A stretch of 64,000 nucleotides of DNA from Metallyticus violacea (GCA_030762175.1 CM060831.1:142379001-142443000); one strand, 5' to 3'. Numbered from the stretch's first letter, positions 34,138 to 45,850 are shown. The notes: a model not told the origin generated them from the sequence alone. Made by a program: numbers and translations.

Positions 34138-35224
34138 TCACACTATAAGAATATATAATAGGGAGAGCTTTAGTCGACATCTTTGATTTTGCTCCAAAAC
34201 TCTCTCGGAATATGGCTACCTCTCAATGAATCCATATAACATCGCTGTGTTAATGTTACTCATTCATGAATTAAAACATTAATTCTAATGAAATATTTCT
34301 TCTTCTTTTCAAAATAGACCTGAAATTCCAGGGTTTAGCACTGAAATAAAAATTAATTACGTAGAATACCATATTTATTAAAACGTTATATATGATACTC
34401 TGGTTTTCATTTTTTTCATTTTTTTTTTTTTGTGTGTGTGTGTGTGTTGGTGGTTTCTGAATGACGGTCAAGCAGTTATATTATTACTTTATTTTCCTCC
34501 TAAATCTATACTTTAGCTGAGAAAATGTAACGTCGCTGAATTTTACCGGGATACAAAAAAGTTAGTTTAAGGAGGTAGCTCAATTTTATAATTATCGTAA
34601 ATGACTGATTTGAAAACCGTATTTGGGTTTTCCGCGCTTTATAGCAGTTTTATGGTACCTATCAAGTACTATATGATAATTATCCGATAATGGAAATGGC
34701 AGATGGAGGGCAATATACCGTAAAGATATGTAAGTGGTTAATATCTTGCCTTCCGGGTGCTGCCGCATTTTGATAGTAAAATTGGTGATTGTTGACGTCA
34801 TCCGGAAGCCAAGATTTTAACTATGGATACGAGCCACGGAAGCTTGCGTCTCCACAGATATAAGTGGTGTTCTGCAAAATTACTTAATAAAATAAACCAT
34901 TCTCCAGAAACAAATTTCATTGTTCAAATGTCAACTCGATGTGTTAATTTTTCTGTGTTCGTTTTCTAGGCAGATTTTACCACACAAGAACAGGTATTTG
35001 AGTTTTCGTGTATTAACACTAGTGTTATTATTCGATGAAACATGTTTTAATGTTTTTTTTAAATTGTACAGTAGTGAAAAGCATGAACTTTAGAGTCATT
35101 TGGTCAGAATTATTCAGTGGAATTTGATTCAGCTTCAAAATTTGCATTATGCCGTAACCTGTGCAACCAGAAAATTATTGCAGGCTTTAAACTCGGAGAC
35201 TTAAACTTTAGCATCAGTATATGT
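34138..35224. other. No recognisable gene
   Basis: Holds a short (GT)n at about 34431-34447 after a T-run. No coding or repeat motif otherwise. Confidence 0.5.
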
Positions 35225-35532
35225 TGGTCCTAGTGGTATAGTGGTTACCATACTTACCTCTTAAACCCAAGATCGCGGGTTCGAACCCGTCCAGGACCGA
35301 TGGATTTTTTCGGGCGTAAAAATCCTAAGTATGGCTTCCTTCGGAAGGAAAGTAAGGCCGTGAGTCCCGCATCGTACATTTACGACACGAAAAAGAACCT
35401 CAAGCCTGAAAGAGAGACCTCTGAGCAAAATTAGTGGACCGTTTCACGCCCTGAGTTGAATGGGACGCTGATGACCTGAGATGTTAAAGAGCGTCCATAA
35501 AAAAATCAATGAACGAAAAAAAAAAAAAAAAG
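35225..35532 (+). mobile_element. SINE1 family copy with poly-A tail
   Basis: A full-length copy. The A box TGGTATAGTGGTTACCATAC and B box GGGTTCGAACCC are near consensus, and the body is well preserved through GGGACGCTGATGACCTGAGA and AAGAGCGTCC. It ends in a run of A at 35518-35531. With 41.0 kb it is the cleanest reference for the family. Confidence 0.95.
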
Positions 35533-36929
35533 TGTCAGTATAAACATTTCGAAATGCTTATATTTGGCTATATATTATTAGGCTTCGGTGGCCTGATAGC
35601 TGTTTAATTTATTAAAGAAGTAGTAATAAATGTTTCTGGCTTGTTTCAATTATGCCATCTCGTTATTTATGAGAACCAGCTGAAGGAGAGTACAGATAGT
35701 AAACTCAATTTTGTAATATGCGCATTTAAATTCGAACCTTCTAAATACCCAAGCTGAGTGTGCTTATACTGTGGCGCAACTGTCTAAATAAATCATATTT
35801 TGTTACCGGTTAAAGGACCTGAAATACAATACAAAATAAATTCAAGCTTTGCACTAGAGGATTTTTATTACACCTAAAAGGAGGGAAAGGGAGGTGAAAG
35901 GGTAACGAGAATTGCATTATCTTCATGCTTCATTTTTCTTCTTCCTGTAAAACCCTTTCGCTCCAAAAATAATTTTATACTCTTAAAACTGGTTATTAAC
36001 CTTTAAAAACAGTAATAATAATAATAATAATAATAATAATCGGTGTGTATTAAGTTAAGATACAATGTAGTATTTAATTCTTTGTTTGAACTGAGCCCGC
36101 TGAAAATGTGTACACATGAGGCTATAATGTATTGTTTTAGTTTGCTTTATGTTTTCTGAGTTTACTTCATTTCAAAGTCGGCATAAATATCTCCGTCGCG
36201 TGCTAGTAATTTTATATTCCACGCGGGGAAACAATACAAGTCTCCATTGTCATTGAAATGAAGGGCTGGTAACTTGTGTCCAAAAAAGGAATCGTGTAGC
36301 ATACAGGATGCGCCATATTGTTTTTGTTTTCATTTTCCGTTACATGCACACGCTAATAACCATTCAATGGACCGTGAGCCTCAGATTTCCTGTCAATGCA
36401 ATTGCTTTAATTATGTTTAAATAGGTTAGGAAAAACAAAAAGGCATCACTGAGCAGCTATTGTTGGTGGTCTGATTATTTTGCGGAGACTTGAAGAGTTT
36501 TCAGTTATTGAATAGTTTTATCTCAAAACCACGAGCATTACTAGGAACTTGTGAGCAGAAATTAAAGCTTTGATGGAAATCTGTTAGATAAATATTGATG
36601 TAAAAGCAGTGTTGAACGAAAGGCGCCACGGCTTAGCGAAATGTAGTGTTGCCAACATTGTCACAAACTCCAAGACTAACAGAAGCTCAGCAGTTGTTTT
36701 TAATAAACTTTCGCACGTTTCTCTCTCTGTGTAAGTAATTTAAAAAAAAAAGGATGGGTTAATGGAATAACAAGGAAAACAATTGACTAGTTGAAATATG
36801 CAAATACGAGACAACAAAATTAAATACTCAATAAAAATAAGATATAACAACATCCTGACAGAACGATTTGAAAACTCAGAATTATAAACCGTTTTAAAAC
36901 CCTGGCAAAGCTGCATTTCAGCTTAGAAG
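35533..36929. other. No recognisable gene; (TAA)n at 36012-36041
   Basis: Contains a (TAA)n tract of about ten units at 36012-36041. No coding motif or repeat family recognised. Confidence 0.5.
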
Positions 36930-37758
36930 CAGCGTTGCTAACTCTACGGATTTATTCCTAGATCTATGGATTTTTATTTTTAAGATCAGATGTATTATTT
37001 TAACATGTAAGTAATAAATCGACAATACTATTACCATTTCATTTTAGTATTTTTAACGGATTACCAAACATAAATAACATAGATTGTTTATATTAGTCTG
37101 CCATGATAAATGATATACGATTGCATATTTAATAAATAAGAAATCACTGCCACGTAGCAGTGCCACAGTAGAAAGAGGTTTTCTACTGTTAATTTAAACA
37201 AAACTAAAATTAGAAATGGATTGTCTATAAGTAATCTTGTGGGAGTCTTACAGACAAAAAATGATGTTTAATAAGTGAACATATTATTACAATTTTCGTA
37301 TTAAAATGATAGAATAACACTCGTGAAAACAGGAAGATATATAATCACAAACGAGGAGGTAACAGTGATGAAAGTGGGGATGAATAGATACCCAGCTCAT
37401 GTAATGGAACTGTAAAATTGGTTTTCAGTTATCATTGAATATTTTTTTAAAGATTTGTAGCTTTGATTTCTCATTTTAAAACGTTCCAAATGTGATAAAC
37501 ATAAAATTAAATGACAGCAATGGGTAGGCCTATGTCACACACTAAACATATAAATTAGCTACTAAACATTACTCTTGTTCGTACTACCTCTGTACCAACG
37601 TACATGATATAATGTTAACCACATTTTTATATGCATCTTCCGTCCCTATCTCGACTCTCTTAAATCGCGGTTAAACAATTTCTAGACATGTTACGCAAAA
37701 TCTACGGATTTTTATACACGATATACGGATTTTCACAGGAAAGGGGTTGGAAACACTG
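36930..37758 (+). mobile_element. Non-autonomous hAT element with 8-bp target duplication
   Basis: An 829-bp element flanked by the perfect direct repeat CTTAGAAG (36922-36929 and 37759-37766), the 8-bp length expected of hAT insertions. The ends are CAGCGTTGCTAAC and, inverted, CAGTGTTTCCAAC (10 of 13 alike, both starting CAG). Inside, 37144-37270 encodes a degraded hAT C-terminal dimerisation domain, SLPRSSATVERGF, then across a frameshift STVNLNKTKIRN. The rest of the transposase is gone, so this is a deletion derivative. Subterminal TCTACGGATTT motifs occur near both ends. Confidence 0.9.
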
Positions 37759-37975
37759 CTTAGAAGAAAATTGAATGCATAACTTCATACACAGGCGACA
37801 CACATGGCAGTAATATTTAGTATTATCAACTGGAATTATACTTTTAAAAATTAAAATGAGGATATCAATATCATTAAGGTGTGATAAAATGTTGATATCC
37901 TTTAATATTTCGAAAAATCTAAATCTCATTCTCATTAATAGTCTCGAGCCTAGATAGGATCACCCCATGGATGTC

Positions 37976-38314
37976 TGTCCTGGTGGTGCAGTGGTAACCA
38001 TACTTGCCTTCTAAACCCAATATCGCGGGTTCAAACCCGGCCAGGATCGATGCATTTTTTCGGACGTAAAAATCCTAAGTATGGCTTCCTCCGGAAGGGA
38101 AATAAAGCCGTGGGTCCCGTGTGGCACATTTACGGTACGAAAAGAACCTCAAGACTAAAAAAGAAGCCTCTGAGCAAAATTTGTCAGCCGTGGTGATGAT
38201 TATTGCTTAAGGGGCGTCATTAGCGCCCAAACACACTTGCCGTTTCGCGTCCTGATTTGAATGGGACGCTGATGACCTGAGATGTTAAAGAGTGTCCGTA
38301 AATAAATAAATAGA
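37976..38314 (+). mobile_element. SINE1 family copy with internal insertion
   Basis: Full-length SINE1 (A box TGGTGCAGTGGTAACCATAC, B box GGGTTCAAACCC) whose 3' third is interrupted by a 47-bp insertion at 38192-38238 flanked by GCCGT repeats. The tail resumes with GGGACGCTGATGACCTGAGA and ends in AAATAAATAAAT. Confidence 0.95.
38192..38238. mobile_element. 47-bp insertion with 5-bp duplication inside SINE1
   Basis: Flanked by GCCGT at 38187-38191 and 38239-38243. The sequence includes AAGGGGCGTCATTAGCGCCC, which contains GGGGCG/CGCCC-like arms and can fold weakly. It is absent from every other SINE1 copy in the window. Confidence 0.75.
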
Positions 38315-38639
38315 AAAACACGGATAATGTAAATAACTACAACTCAATTCTTGACAAATACACTTGTCTGGTTTTAGATTTCGTGTACCCCTGTTAAATA
38401 CTTAAGAAATTACTAACAACTAAAATCAACACCTAAAATGGGGTAAATACATCGCCTATATATGTAGTACTAACTTGCAAAATACAATATTTATTGTATT
38501 CTAAATTCAATTTCCAGTTTCAAATGACCATAACTTTGTTAAATTATTAGATATTGCAAAAATAAAAGCATACTTTAAAGAAACGAAATTAATATAAAAA
38601 TAAAAGAATAGAAAAAAAGGTAAATATATCCACCAGTGT

Positions 38640-39290
38640 GTTTTAAATCAGAAATAGTCCTTCTGTGTATAAACGACATTAGCAAATGCATTCCTAGGAA
38701 TGTTTTCAATATCATCGAATATTAATTATTTCATTTCCTCACGAGTACTATACATATTAAGAAATAAACCTTTCTTTGAAGTAAGGTTCATATCTGGTAA
38801 CCTAGGAGACCAAGTTTTCAGAAAATGCTTACTAATTACATGCTCATCAAATGTATTGCTTAATAGTGTTTTATAATATAGTGTGTGTGAGCTGGAGCTC
38901 CATCTTGCAAAATCCGGAAATTCGCTGCTGTGTGTCATTGCCGTTTTCCTTGTCTATTTGTCCATTTCTTCATAGAAATAATAAGCTGTAATGTAAAACC
39001 ACACCAGATAGTAACCTTGCTGAAAGTTGTGTTTGGATTATTTTTAGCCCATATCCTGCAATTATGAGTGTTAACATCTCCGTTTAATTCGAGAAGTGTT
39101 TCATCTGTCCATAAGACTGTTTAGCTATTCAACGTTATTTTGAATTTCTGTCAATATTTGCACAGCAAGGGCGATGCTAATCTGCTTATCTTGTTCTTAG
39201 AGATCAAAACTCATTTTTATTTTATAGGGATAGAGCCGAAACTGCCTTCTTAGATTTCGCCACATCTCCAAACACTTTGTAACTTTATTA
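38640..39290 (-). pseudogene. IS630-Tc1-mariner transposase remnant (QDGAPAHT type)
   Basis: The minus strand encodes, in order, WTDETLLELNGDVNTHNCRI (about 39110-39050, first catalytic D), VTIWCGF, RILQDGAPAHT (about 38922-38890, second catalytic D) and HFLKTWSPRLPDMNLTSKKG (about 38825-38765, third D position). That is a near-complete catalytic core read through several frameshifts. The N-terminal DNA-binding half is not visible. The right edge abuts another mariner remnant on the opposite strand. Confidence 0.85.
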
Positions 39291-39299
39291 GGCTAGTAA

Positions 39300-40125
39300 C
39301 GTTACAGGAGGTTTACGGCGAGTTTGTTCTTCCCTATAGCATGGCTCAAAGATGGTTTAAAATGTTTAAATAAGGGATGCAATCAATTTCAAAGGAATGT
39401 GAACTCGGATAGTTCTGCACTCATTAAGAACAGTTTCAGAAATTCTGAAATTTTCATTAAGGGTCACCCACACACTAGTAACTGAAAGGTTGTACATAGG
39501 AAATGTTTGTGCACAGTTGGTAAATATCAAGACTGCTAATTCCCGAAGAAGGTTCCATGCAGTTGAAGAGGATGTTCAGGAAGACGCGAGTTTATTTCAA
39601 AGGGGTGAAACTTGGCTACATCCTTTCCATCCCGAGAACAAACAGCAAAGCTTTGTGTAAAAATGCCCATCACTAACATCAAAAAAGCAATCGCTTGTGT
39701 TGGTAAAGTTATGGCAAATATTCAAGGAATGATTTACTAGCATTTTGTACCCGCACACACAACTGTAACTGGGCAATACTATACAGATGTCCTGAAAACT
39801 CGGCACGGCCGGACAACGCAAACGTTATTGCTGAATATCTCACAAAAATCAATATTAAATTTATTCATCGCACTCCCTATAGTTCAGATTTGAACTCATG
39901 TGCCTTTTTCCATTTCCCTAAATTGAAGAAACCCCTTCGTGGGAAGCATTTTCAAACATGAGAAACAGGGAGGCGGCGGACTGTCTGTCAAAATTGGTTT
40001 CCAGTATGTCGTCAAAGACTAGCAGAAACGCTGGGACTGGTGCATTGCGTCCAACGGGGACTACTTTGAGAAATATCATCAAAATTATGAGAATTAGTAA
40101 AGGTGTACTGTCAGAAAAATAAATA
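39300..40125 (+). pseudogene. Mariner transposase remnant
   Basis: Frames from about 39620 give GETWLHPFHPENKQQS (matching TGDESW..HYDPETKQQS, first catalytic region, D changed or lost). Near the end they give RWDWCIASNGDYFEK, the diagnostic mariner C-terminus (KRWDKCI...GDYFE). Between them the second and third catalytic motifs are mutated (IALPIVQI in place of PPYSPDL). Many stops are present, and only a weak end-like ACCCTCG remains at the right (about 40150). Confidence 0.78.
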
Positions 40126-40832
40126 AAAGATCATTCCATATTGAACGACCCTCGTTTCTTGATTTCAAGTCCTAAAATCATAATTGCTCTGTTGCGTATG
40201 AAGAATGTTTTTAAACATTTATTTCAGATGGATTGCATAACACAATAAAGAAATTGCTCAGAAAGCCATTACAGTCGAACCACGGCTATAAGAAAACATG
40301 ACGGGAAATGTTGCTGGGTGAATTCATGCGTGTCTCCTGTGAAGAGAGTGAGTCAAGGATCGAACACGCGCCATCCGCCCTGGGTTCATTATTTACACAG
40401 TCAGTCAAGTATGACAACCCTCACATAAACATGAAACGGTTGATGGCGGAGAGCTCTTTCAGTAGCGAATTGTTTTTGTTTTATCACCTTCCCTAAGTTT
40501 GCAATTAAACTTTAAGAGGACATGTTTTGTTAATAAATGTGAAAAACGTTACTTTTATCTCACACGCAGAACCGAGCGAGAAACTTTGTGGTCTCGTGGT
40601 AATTAGATTGCTGTTAATAACCCCATGGCGGTGCAACAGTAAAACGCAAAAGGTACAGGAAATAGAGCCAGTCTCTACATATGTGCCTGATGCATTTAGT
40701 ACATTAATGGCAGTGGATATTCCAAAAGCATGCTTTCAAAAAGCAAAACATTATTTCATTATACAAATGAAAAATTAGTGTCTAGGCTTGCGGTTAGACA
40801 TATTGAAAATACAGAGCGGGAAAGAATATTCA
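40126..40832. other. No recognisable gene
   Basis: Short frames only (40308-40496, 40527-40778), with no recognised motif. Confidence 0.5.

Positions 40833-40894
<62 letters not shown>
40833..40894. repeat. (AAT)n microsatellite
   Basis: About 20 perfect AAT units. Confidence 0.95.
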
Positions 40895-40895
<1 letters not shown>

Positions 40896-41004
40896 GGAAA
40901 CGAAGCGAAATACAGTCTTCAACATTATCTCGTTTCGATGTGACAAATGTTGCATTAAGAGTTTAAATATGCATAATATTTTAATAAATGTTTCATTTTT
41001 TATT

Positions 41005-41288
41005 TATTTATTTATGGACGCTCTTTAACATCTCAGGTCATCAGCGTCCCATTCAACTCAGGGCGTGAAACGGCGGACAAATTTTGCTCAGAGGCCTCTC
41101 TTTCAGCCTTGAGGTTCTTTATCGTGCCGTAAATGTGCGACATGGGGCCCATGGCTTTACTTCCCTTCCGAAGGAAGCCATACTTAGGATTTTTACGCCC
41201 GGAAAAATCCATCGAACCTGGCCGGGTTCGAACCCGCGATCTTGGGTATAGGAGGCAAGTATGGTAACCACTACACCACCAGGACCGA
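41005..41288 (-). mobile_element. SINE1 family copy, near consensus
   Basis: Minus-strand full-length copy. After reverse complementation the head reads GGTCCTGGTGGTGTAGTGG and GCGGGTTCGAACCCGGCC, matching both pol III boxes. The body has CTTCCTTCGGAAGGGAAG, GAGCAAAATTTGTCC and GGGACGCTGATGACCTGAGA. The tail is (AAAT)n. Its low divergence suggests recent insertion. Confidence 0.96.
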
Positions 41289-41964
41289 CTAAATGTTTCA
41301 TGATTTTAATACAAAACTAAGATTAAAAGTTTTTATTTTTAGAACATCTGGCATAAATTTTATATTTAATATTGGTATCTTTTCACAAGACCAATGTCAT
41401 AGTTCTGCCGAGAATTTTCTTAATTTTATCGCCCGTTTCACAGCAACTGGTGGGTGGCCCGGTAACTTCCGGCGAAGAAGATGTAACATTAAATATCTCG
41501 CAATTACAGTGAAAATAAACACAGATGTTAGAAATGTTTTTTGCTAAACTCACACATTTCTGGATCTTATTAGAAATGTATCATTAAACATATCAGTACA
41601 TCTTCCAAAATTGAGTCAATTTAAAGTTGAAAGTATACAAGGTTACAGTTGTCCACGAATTGCAGGCATTCGGTCCTGATATTCGGGTTAAATTTCTGTA
41701 ATTGATTGTTATGGAACGTTAACGATAGAGTAACTGATCTACATTTCATATTCTTTACTGACGAGGTATAGTTCCGTTTACGTGGTCGTATTTCGAAGCA
41801 AAAGAACAGATACTGAAGTACAGAAAAATCAAATTTTATAAACGAAACTCTCTTACATTACGAGAAAAAATTGTGTATGGTGTGTAATAAATACCACAGA
41901 ATAAAAGACCTATTTTTTTTAAGAATACCATAAATGCAAATAGATGCGGCGGTAACATATTGGC

Positions 41965-42775
41965 AATAAGTGATTTTCGTTTATTTGTTTATCCTGGCAA
42001 GAATTAAGGCCTTGGGGCCTTCTCTTTCTCCCTACCAGGTGTAAAACCAGCAAAAGTATACAGTACAATATACTCAGTTATATAAAATGCATAAAAAGCA
42101 AATTAAAGATATATAATGCATGTAAATATTACATGTTTTAATATAGTTAGAAAGTTGATAAAGATAGCGTTAGAATTCCACTTGTTCTTCAATTCTTTTT
42201 CTCGAGTACAAGGGGAGAAAAGGGTGGAGGAGAAGAAAAGGAAGAAGATAAAGCGAGAAACTAGCTGTTGTGATTCCTGGAGTTGAGATGATAATTTAAT
42301 CTACTTTAAATTGCTTTAATGTCCTACAATTTCTGGCTTCAGGAGGAAGGGAGTTCCATATTCTGGGAACTGACACGCTGAATAGAAATGTGTTCGGTGA
42401 CGATGGATAGACAGTAAAGTCATATTTCGGGTTCGAAGTAGGGACAGGTATATGAAGCAAGAAGCGATATACTGAGGAGTGGAGGTGCAGAGGATTTTGA
42501 ACAGGGGCGTAAGGGAATCCTAAGTCCTATGCTCTTTTAGAGACAGCCATGACTGTTGATTGCGTAGAAATGTCACATGATGAAATACAAGTGTTGAAGA
42601 CAAAACAAACACAAGCATTATGAACGCGTTGTAATCTTTCGATCTGCCCAGTATTCAGATTAGAGTACAAGACATCACAATAATCAAAGTAAGGCATAAC
42701 AAATACTTGAATGAGATTCTTTTTGAGATTGAGAGGTAGATCTTTTGCTGAATATTTTAATGTTTGAGTCAAAGA
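41965..42775 (-). pseudogene. LINE fragment: RT C-terminus and 3' UTR
   Basis: The minus frame 42772-42527 encodes LPLNLKKNLIQVFVMPYFDY, then GQIERLQRVHNACV. This is the post-catalytic RT thumb of Jockey/CR1-type LINEs ('L..K..L....I.P..DY.D......L...LQR..N.C.R'). A frameshift leads to LSLKEHRT, DSLTPLFKILCTSTPQYIAS, and a final WNSLP-like block about 42360 (MELPSS). About 300 bp of apparent 3' UTR follow, ending at about 41970 with the minus-strand AAGGCCCCAAGGCCTTAATT and AACAAATAAACG. The element is strongly 5'-truncated, as usual for LINEs. Confidence 0.88.
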
Positions 42776-42971
42776 AAATATTTATATATGGAGTAAGTTG
42801 AAAAATAAAGTATATGGAATTAACCCCAACACATTAGAAGAACTGAAAGAAAGTGCGAGAAATTGACTCGATTTTGGAAGATGAACTCAATTGTGTGAAT
42901 GACACTTTTATAAAAAATGTCAAAAAGGTGTGGACGTGGCAAAAGAAACGTATTCATTATCATTGTAACTG

Positions 42972-43305
42972 ACCGACAGGGTAGCCGAGGTCGTTAAGGC
43001 ACGAACTGGTGAGCGGAAGCTCTGGGATTTGATTCCTGCCAGGATTGTACTTCCTGTCTGATGCTTTTTTTTTTTTTTCGGGTTTTCTTCAGTCCTATAA
43101 AAGTCAAATGCCAGGGAGACAGGTACTTTAAACTTGGATGTAACGCTTCCTTCCTTCCTTCCTTCCTTCCTTCCTTCCTTCCTTCCTTCCTTCCTTCCTT
43201 CCTTCCTTCAAAAAAAAATCCAATTTAATACTTCATCTCATGTATCATCCACCGCCTGTTGTGCAACAGTAAGTAAAAATGGGCGTTAAACAACGTTAAA
43301 AGTCT
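42972..43305 (+). mobile_element. SINE2 copy with expanded (CTTC)n
   Basis: SINE2 head CAGGGTAGCCGAGGTCGTTA and a mutated B box GGGATTTGATTCC, then the core AAATGCCAGGGAG. In place of the usual CTTTC-rich stretch there is a (CTTC)n array at 43145-43208. The end TCATCCACCGCCTGTTGTGC and GGGCGTTAAAC is intact. Confidence 0.92.
43145..43208. repeat. (CTTC)n microsatellite within SINE2
   Basis: About 16 CTTC units, replacing a short CTTTC stretch that other SINE2 copies have at this site. Confidence 0.95.
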
Positions 43306-43589
43306 TTATAATTCGAGACCTAATTGCGAGAACATCAGTTGCACAGTATTACATCGACTTCGCTGGGACTATGGCTGTGAATGATCCGACCCGCAAGCTA
43401 TCGTGAAACGGGCGACAAAATTATGAAAGATCCTGTACACAAACAGATTTCTATATATATTACTGACAACACTTTTATTTAAATTCTATAAATGTGTTGC
43501 AGTGGGTAAACTTTATTTAATCAAAGATTAAGGATAAAAAAATGAGAAATGAAATGGAAATAGGTTAGACGACAGAAAGTATAATTGCA

Positions 43590-43880
43590 TAATTATGACT
43601 TCGAAAGTGCTCCATAACTATTAATACATTCTCCCACTGGGAGACAAAACTGCCAATTCCCTTTTTGTGGAAGATTTTAGACTGCTGACGTATACATACG
43701 CCATTTAGTCTGTAAGTCCTTGTCGATGTTCACGAATGTGTCTCTTCAAGTCGCCAAAAATTTGAAAATGGCACAGGGAGAGATCTGGGCTGTAGAGAGG
43801 GTGTTGAATTGTTTCCCAGCCAAATCTCTGAAGTATATTCCTCACTTGGGGAGAGAGGGGTACAGCGAATTGTTTAATTA
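43590..43880 (-). pseudogene. Mariner transposase C-terminal remnant
   Basis: The minus strand encodes LQRFGWETIQHPLYSPDLSL then CHFQIFGDLKRHI (about 43830-43750; PDL carries the third catalytic D, and the second D of the motif is H here). Further on it encodes FHKKGIGSFVSQWENVL (about 43670-43620), the mariner tail ('FY..GI..L..RWDKCL'). One frameshift lies between. Upstream parts are missing. Confidence 0.85.
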
Positions 43881-43894
43881 AGAGGGAATTCGGG

Positions 43895-44280
43895 GCCTAC
43901 AGCGAGACCACAGAGTGTAAAATTAGAGAAATGAAGTATTGGCTGCGAATTATTCATGGGAACCAAAATTTATTTAGCGCATTGTGCTACCATGAACAGC
44001 TGGGAATGGGAGGGAACATAAAATGAGCATCCAAATTAAGAAAGCGACTGAAAACAATGGACTGGGCTATATTTGGATGGTGGTTTATGGGAATAGAAAG
44101 AGCGCACATAGGAAGGTCAAGAACCGCTTGAGGGATATGAATAGAGAGCAGACAATTGTGCAATACAGAGAGATGGTTTCGCTAGAAGTACAATCGGGAT
44201 TAAAATCTGAATGGGGAATGGAGCAATACAACAAAACAGGGACAGAACTATCTGGACGGGGCTCAGACTAGAGGTATGGC
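43895..44280 (+). pseudogene. LINE ORF2 C-terminal remnant
   Basis: The open frame 44023-44271 contains NGLGYIWMVVYGNRKSAHRK, then NREQTIVQYREMVSLEVQSG and SEWGMEQYNK. Just upstream are IREMKYWLRIIHGNQNLF and CYHEQLGM. This is the region between RT and the C-terminal CCHC of an arthropod LINE ('W..R.L....SLV......M......GLGYLW......K.V..R..D..RQ......Y..L..Y..LK.EWG...Y'). It is probably the same family as 5.2-6.1 kb. It breaks off after the frame. Confidence 0.68.
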
Positions 44281-44574
44281 GAATGATTTTTAATTTTTAA
44301 TATTATTGTTATTTTATTACTCATATATATAATTTATTGTGAATTATCTAATCTAATGTATTGTATTAAATCAAACAGGTTTAGTGCATTAGAACCTACG
44401 GCCCGTTGACTCATGCGCCTGTTTATAGGTTCAATGTATTGGTGGCACTGATATAAGTTACTGCTGCAGAGATATAATACATCTATGCGACACACTACGC
44501 CCAAATTTTTCGGTGCTGCAGGTGGCCTTTTATGGTGACTTGTATAGAACCATGATTTATTCTCATCAAAACAG

Positions 44575-44830
44575 GAAATTTTTTCGGGGTTTCCAGGATA
44601 GGACATCCGGCCGCGCTATTACATTGCGATGGGCCTCTTGGGGGCGGATCTTGCGTTCTTCTCGGAATATCTTATGCCACTCCAGCACACGTAAACGTGA
44701 CGTGACAGCGTCGTACTCAACCGATATGGGAAGATTAATTTCTCGTCCTCCCAACACCTTCAGCAGTCAAAAAATGAACCACGTCTCTCCGTTTTTCTTT
44801 ACTCGCCTCCATTTCTCAGTTCGGATTAAT
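44575..44830 (-). pseudogene. Mariner-type transposase N-terminal DNA-binding fragment
   Basis: Minus strand, from about 44820: MEASKEKRRDVVHFLTAEGV, a frameshift, then GREINLPISVEYDAVTSRL and VLEWHKIFREERKIRPQEAH. This matches the first helix-turn-helix of SETMAR-like mariner proteins ('E.RAVI.FL..EG....EIH.RL...YG......T..EW...F..GR'). The segment continues as an open frame to 44566. Catalytic parts are not found next to it; the C-terminal piece at 43.6-43.9 kb could belong to the same original element, since it has the same strand and order. Confidence 0.75.
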
Positions 44831-45624
44831 ATACCTAAAAGACAACGAATGTGCAATCAATGAAACGACAAACGTTCTGCCTACTTACCTACAGATGAGA
44901 ATATCGTTAGTAAATAGTAGTGATGCCAACTTTACCTTGCGTTCTATGCGCGATGACCCTTTTCGTTTTACTGCCCTTTTTATTTTATATTTTTATGAAG
45001 CTTAAGTTTTATATCATGCCTTTAATAAAATTTATAAATTTCGACTTACTTAGGCTATAGCAGGTAAGTATTGTTGTAGGTTTCACATTATCAGAACCAT
45101 CAAATATTTACTAAACAGATAAAAATGTATATTAACAATTCTAAACTTCACTTTTTTTATAAAATTCTTAGAGAAAATTTCTGTTATTTTTGTTTAGCAT
45201 TTTATCTTTCTTAATACTTATAATATATTTAGTAATATTTCAATAACTTGCAGAAAATTTTACATTTAGTTACACTTGCATATACTCTCTCTTGAATAAC
45301 AGCAAATATTGCCGTTTCCAGTGTCTATGACCATTCTGATCGTTACTACGATGTTAAAAGTCGTGTGTTCATTTTGTTCACGAGCTGTTCTGGTTTCAAA
45401 ATGCATCTTTATAGGTACCACATGTAAGACTCTATAAATATTTGAGTACCGAAAGTTAAATGAAGCTGCTAAATAACTTTAATTTAAATAATTAATTCTC
45501 CCATTATTCGAATTTTCAGATTTATTTTTTGCTATCCTATATATATTTTTTTTTTTTTTTGGTGCTGTTTAAATGTTTTGAAAATATTTAAAATAAAGTT
45601 TATAGAACCAAAGTATTTCAGAAC
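44831..45624. other. No recognisable gene
   Basis: Very AT-rich sequence with a T-run at about 45548-45560. Nothing recognised. Confidence 0.5.
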
Positions 45625-45850
45625 CGCCTCCATGGTCTAGTGGTAGCGTTTGCGGATACTAATCCCGATGTCCTGTGTTCGATTCTCAATCAGGCCAAAC
45701 TGTCTAGGTACATTTTTTTTTCGAAAAAGTTTCCTTGCCCTGAGATTAATGCCAGATAACTTCAAGGTACCGAAGACTCCGAGCTCATTTTCGCCATTAT
45801 TAATTCATTTCATTCCATTCATAATGACAGACTTACACCTACAGAATTAA
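45625..45850 (+). mobile_element. SINE3 family copy
   Basis: Head CCTCCATGGTCTAGTGGTAG (A box) and TGTTCGATTCTC (B box), then a body with GATTAATGCCAGATAACTTC, GACTCCGAGCTCATTTTCGC and the end CAGACTTACACCTACAG. These blocks match the minus-strand copy at 16.9-17.1 kb. Confidence 0.85.

Noticed and set aside
41220..41288. tRNA gene on the minus strand
   Set aside because: Good A and B boxes, but the sequence continues into the SINE1 body and cannot close a tRNA acceptor stem. The same holds for all other tRNA-like heads in the window.
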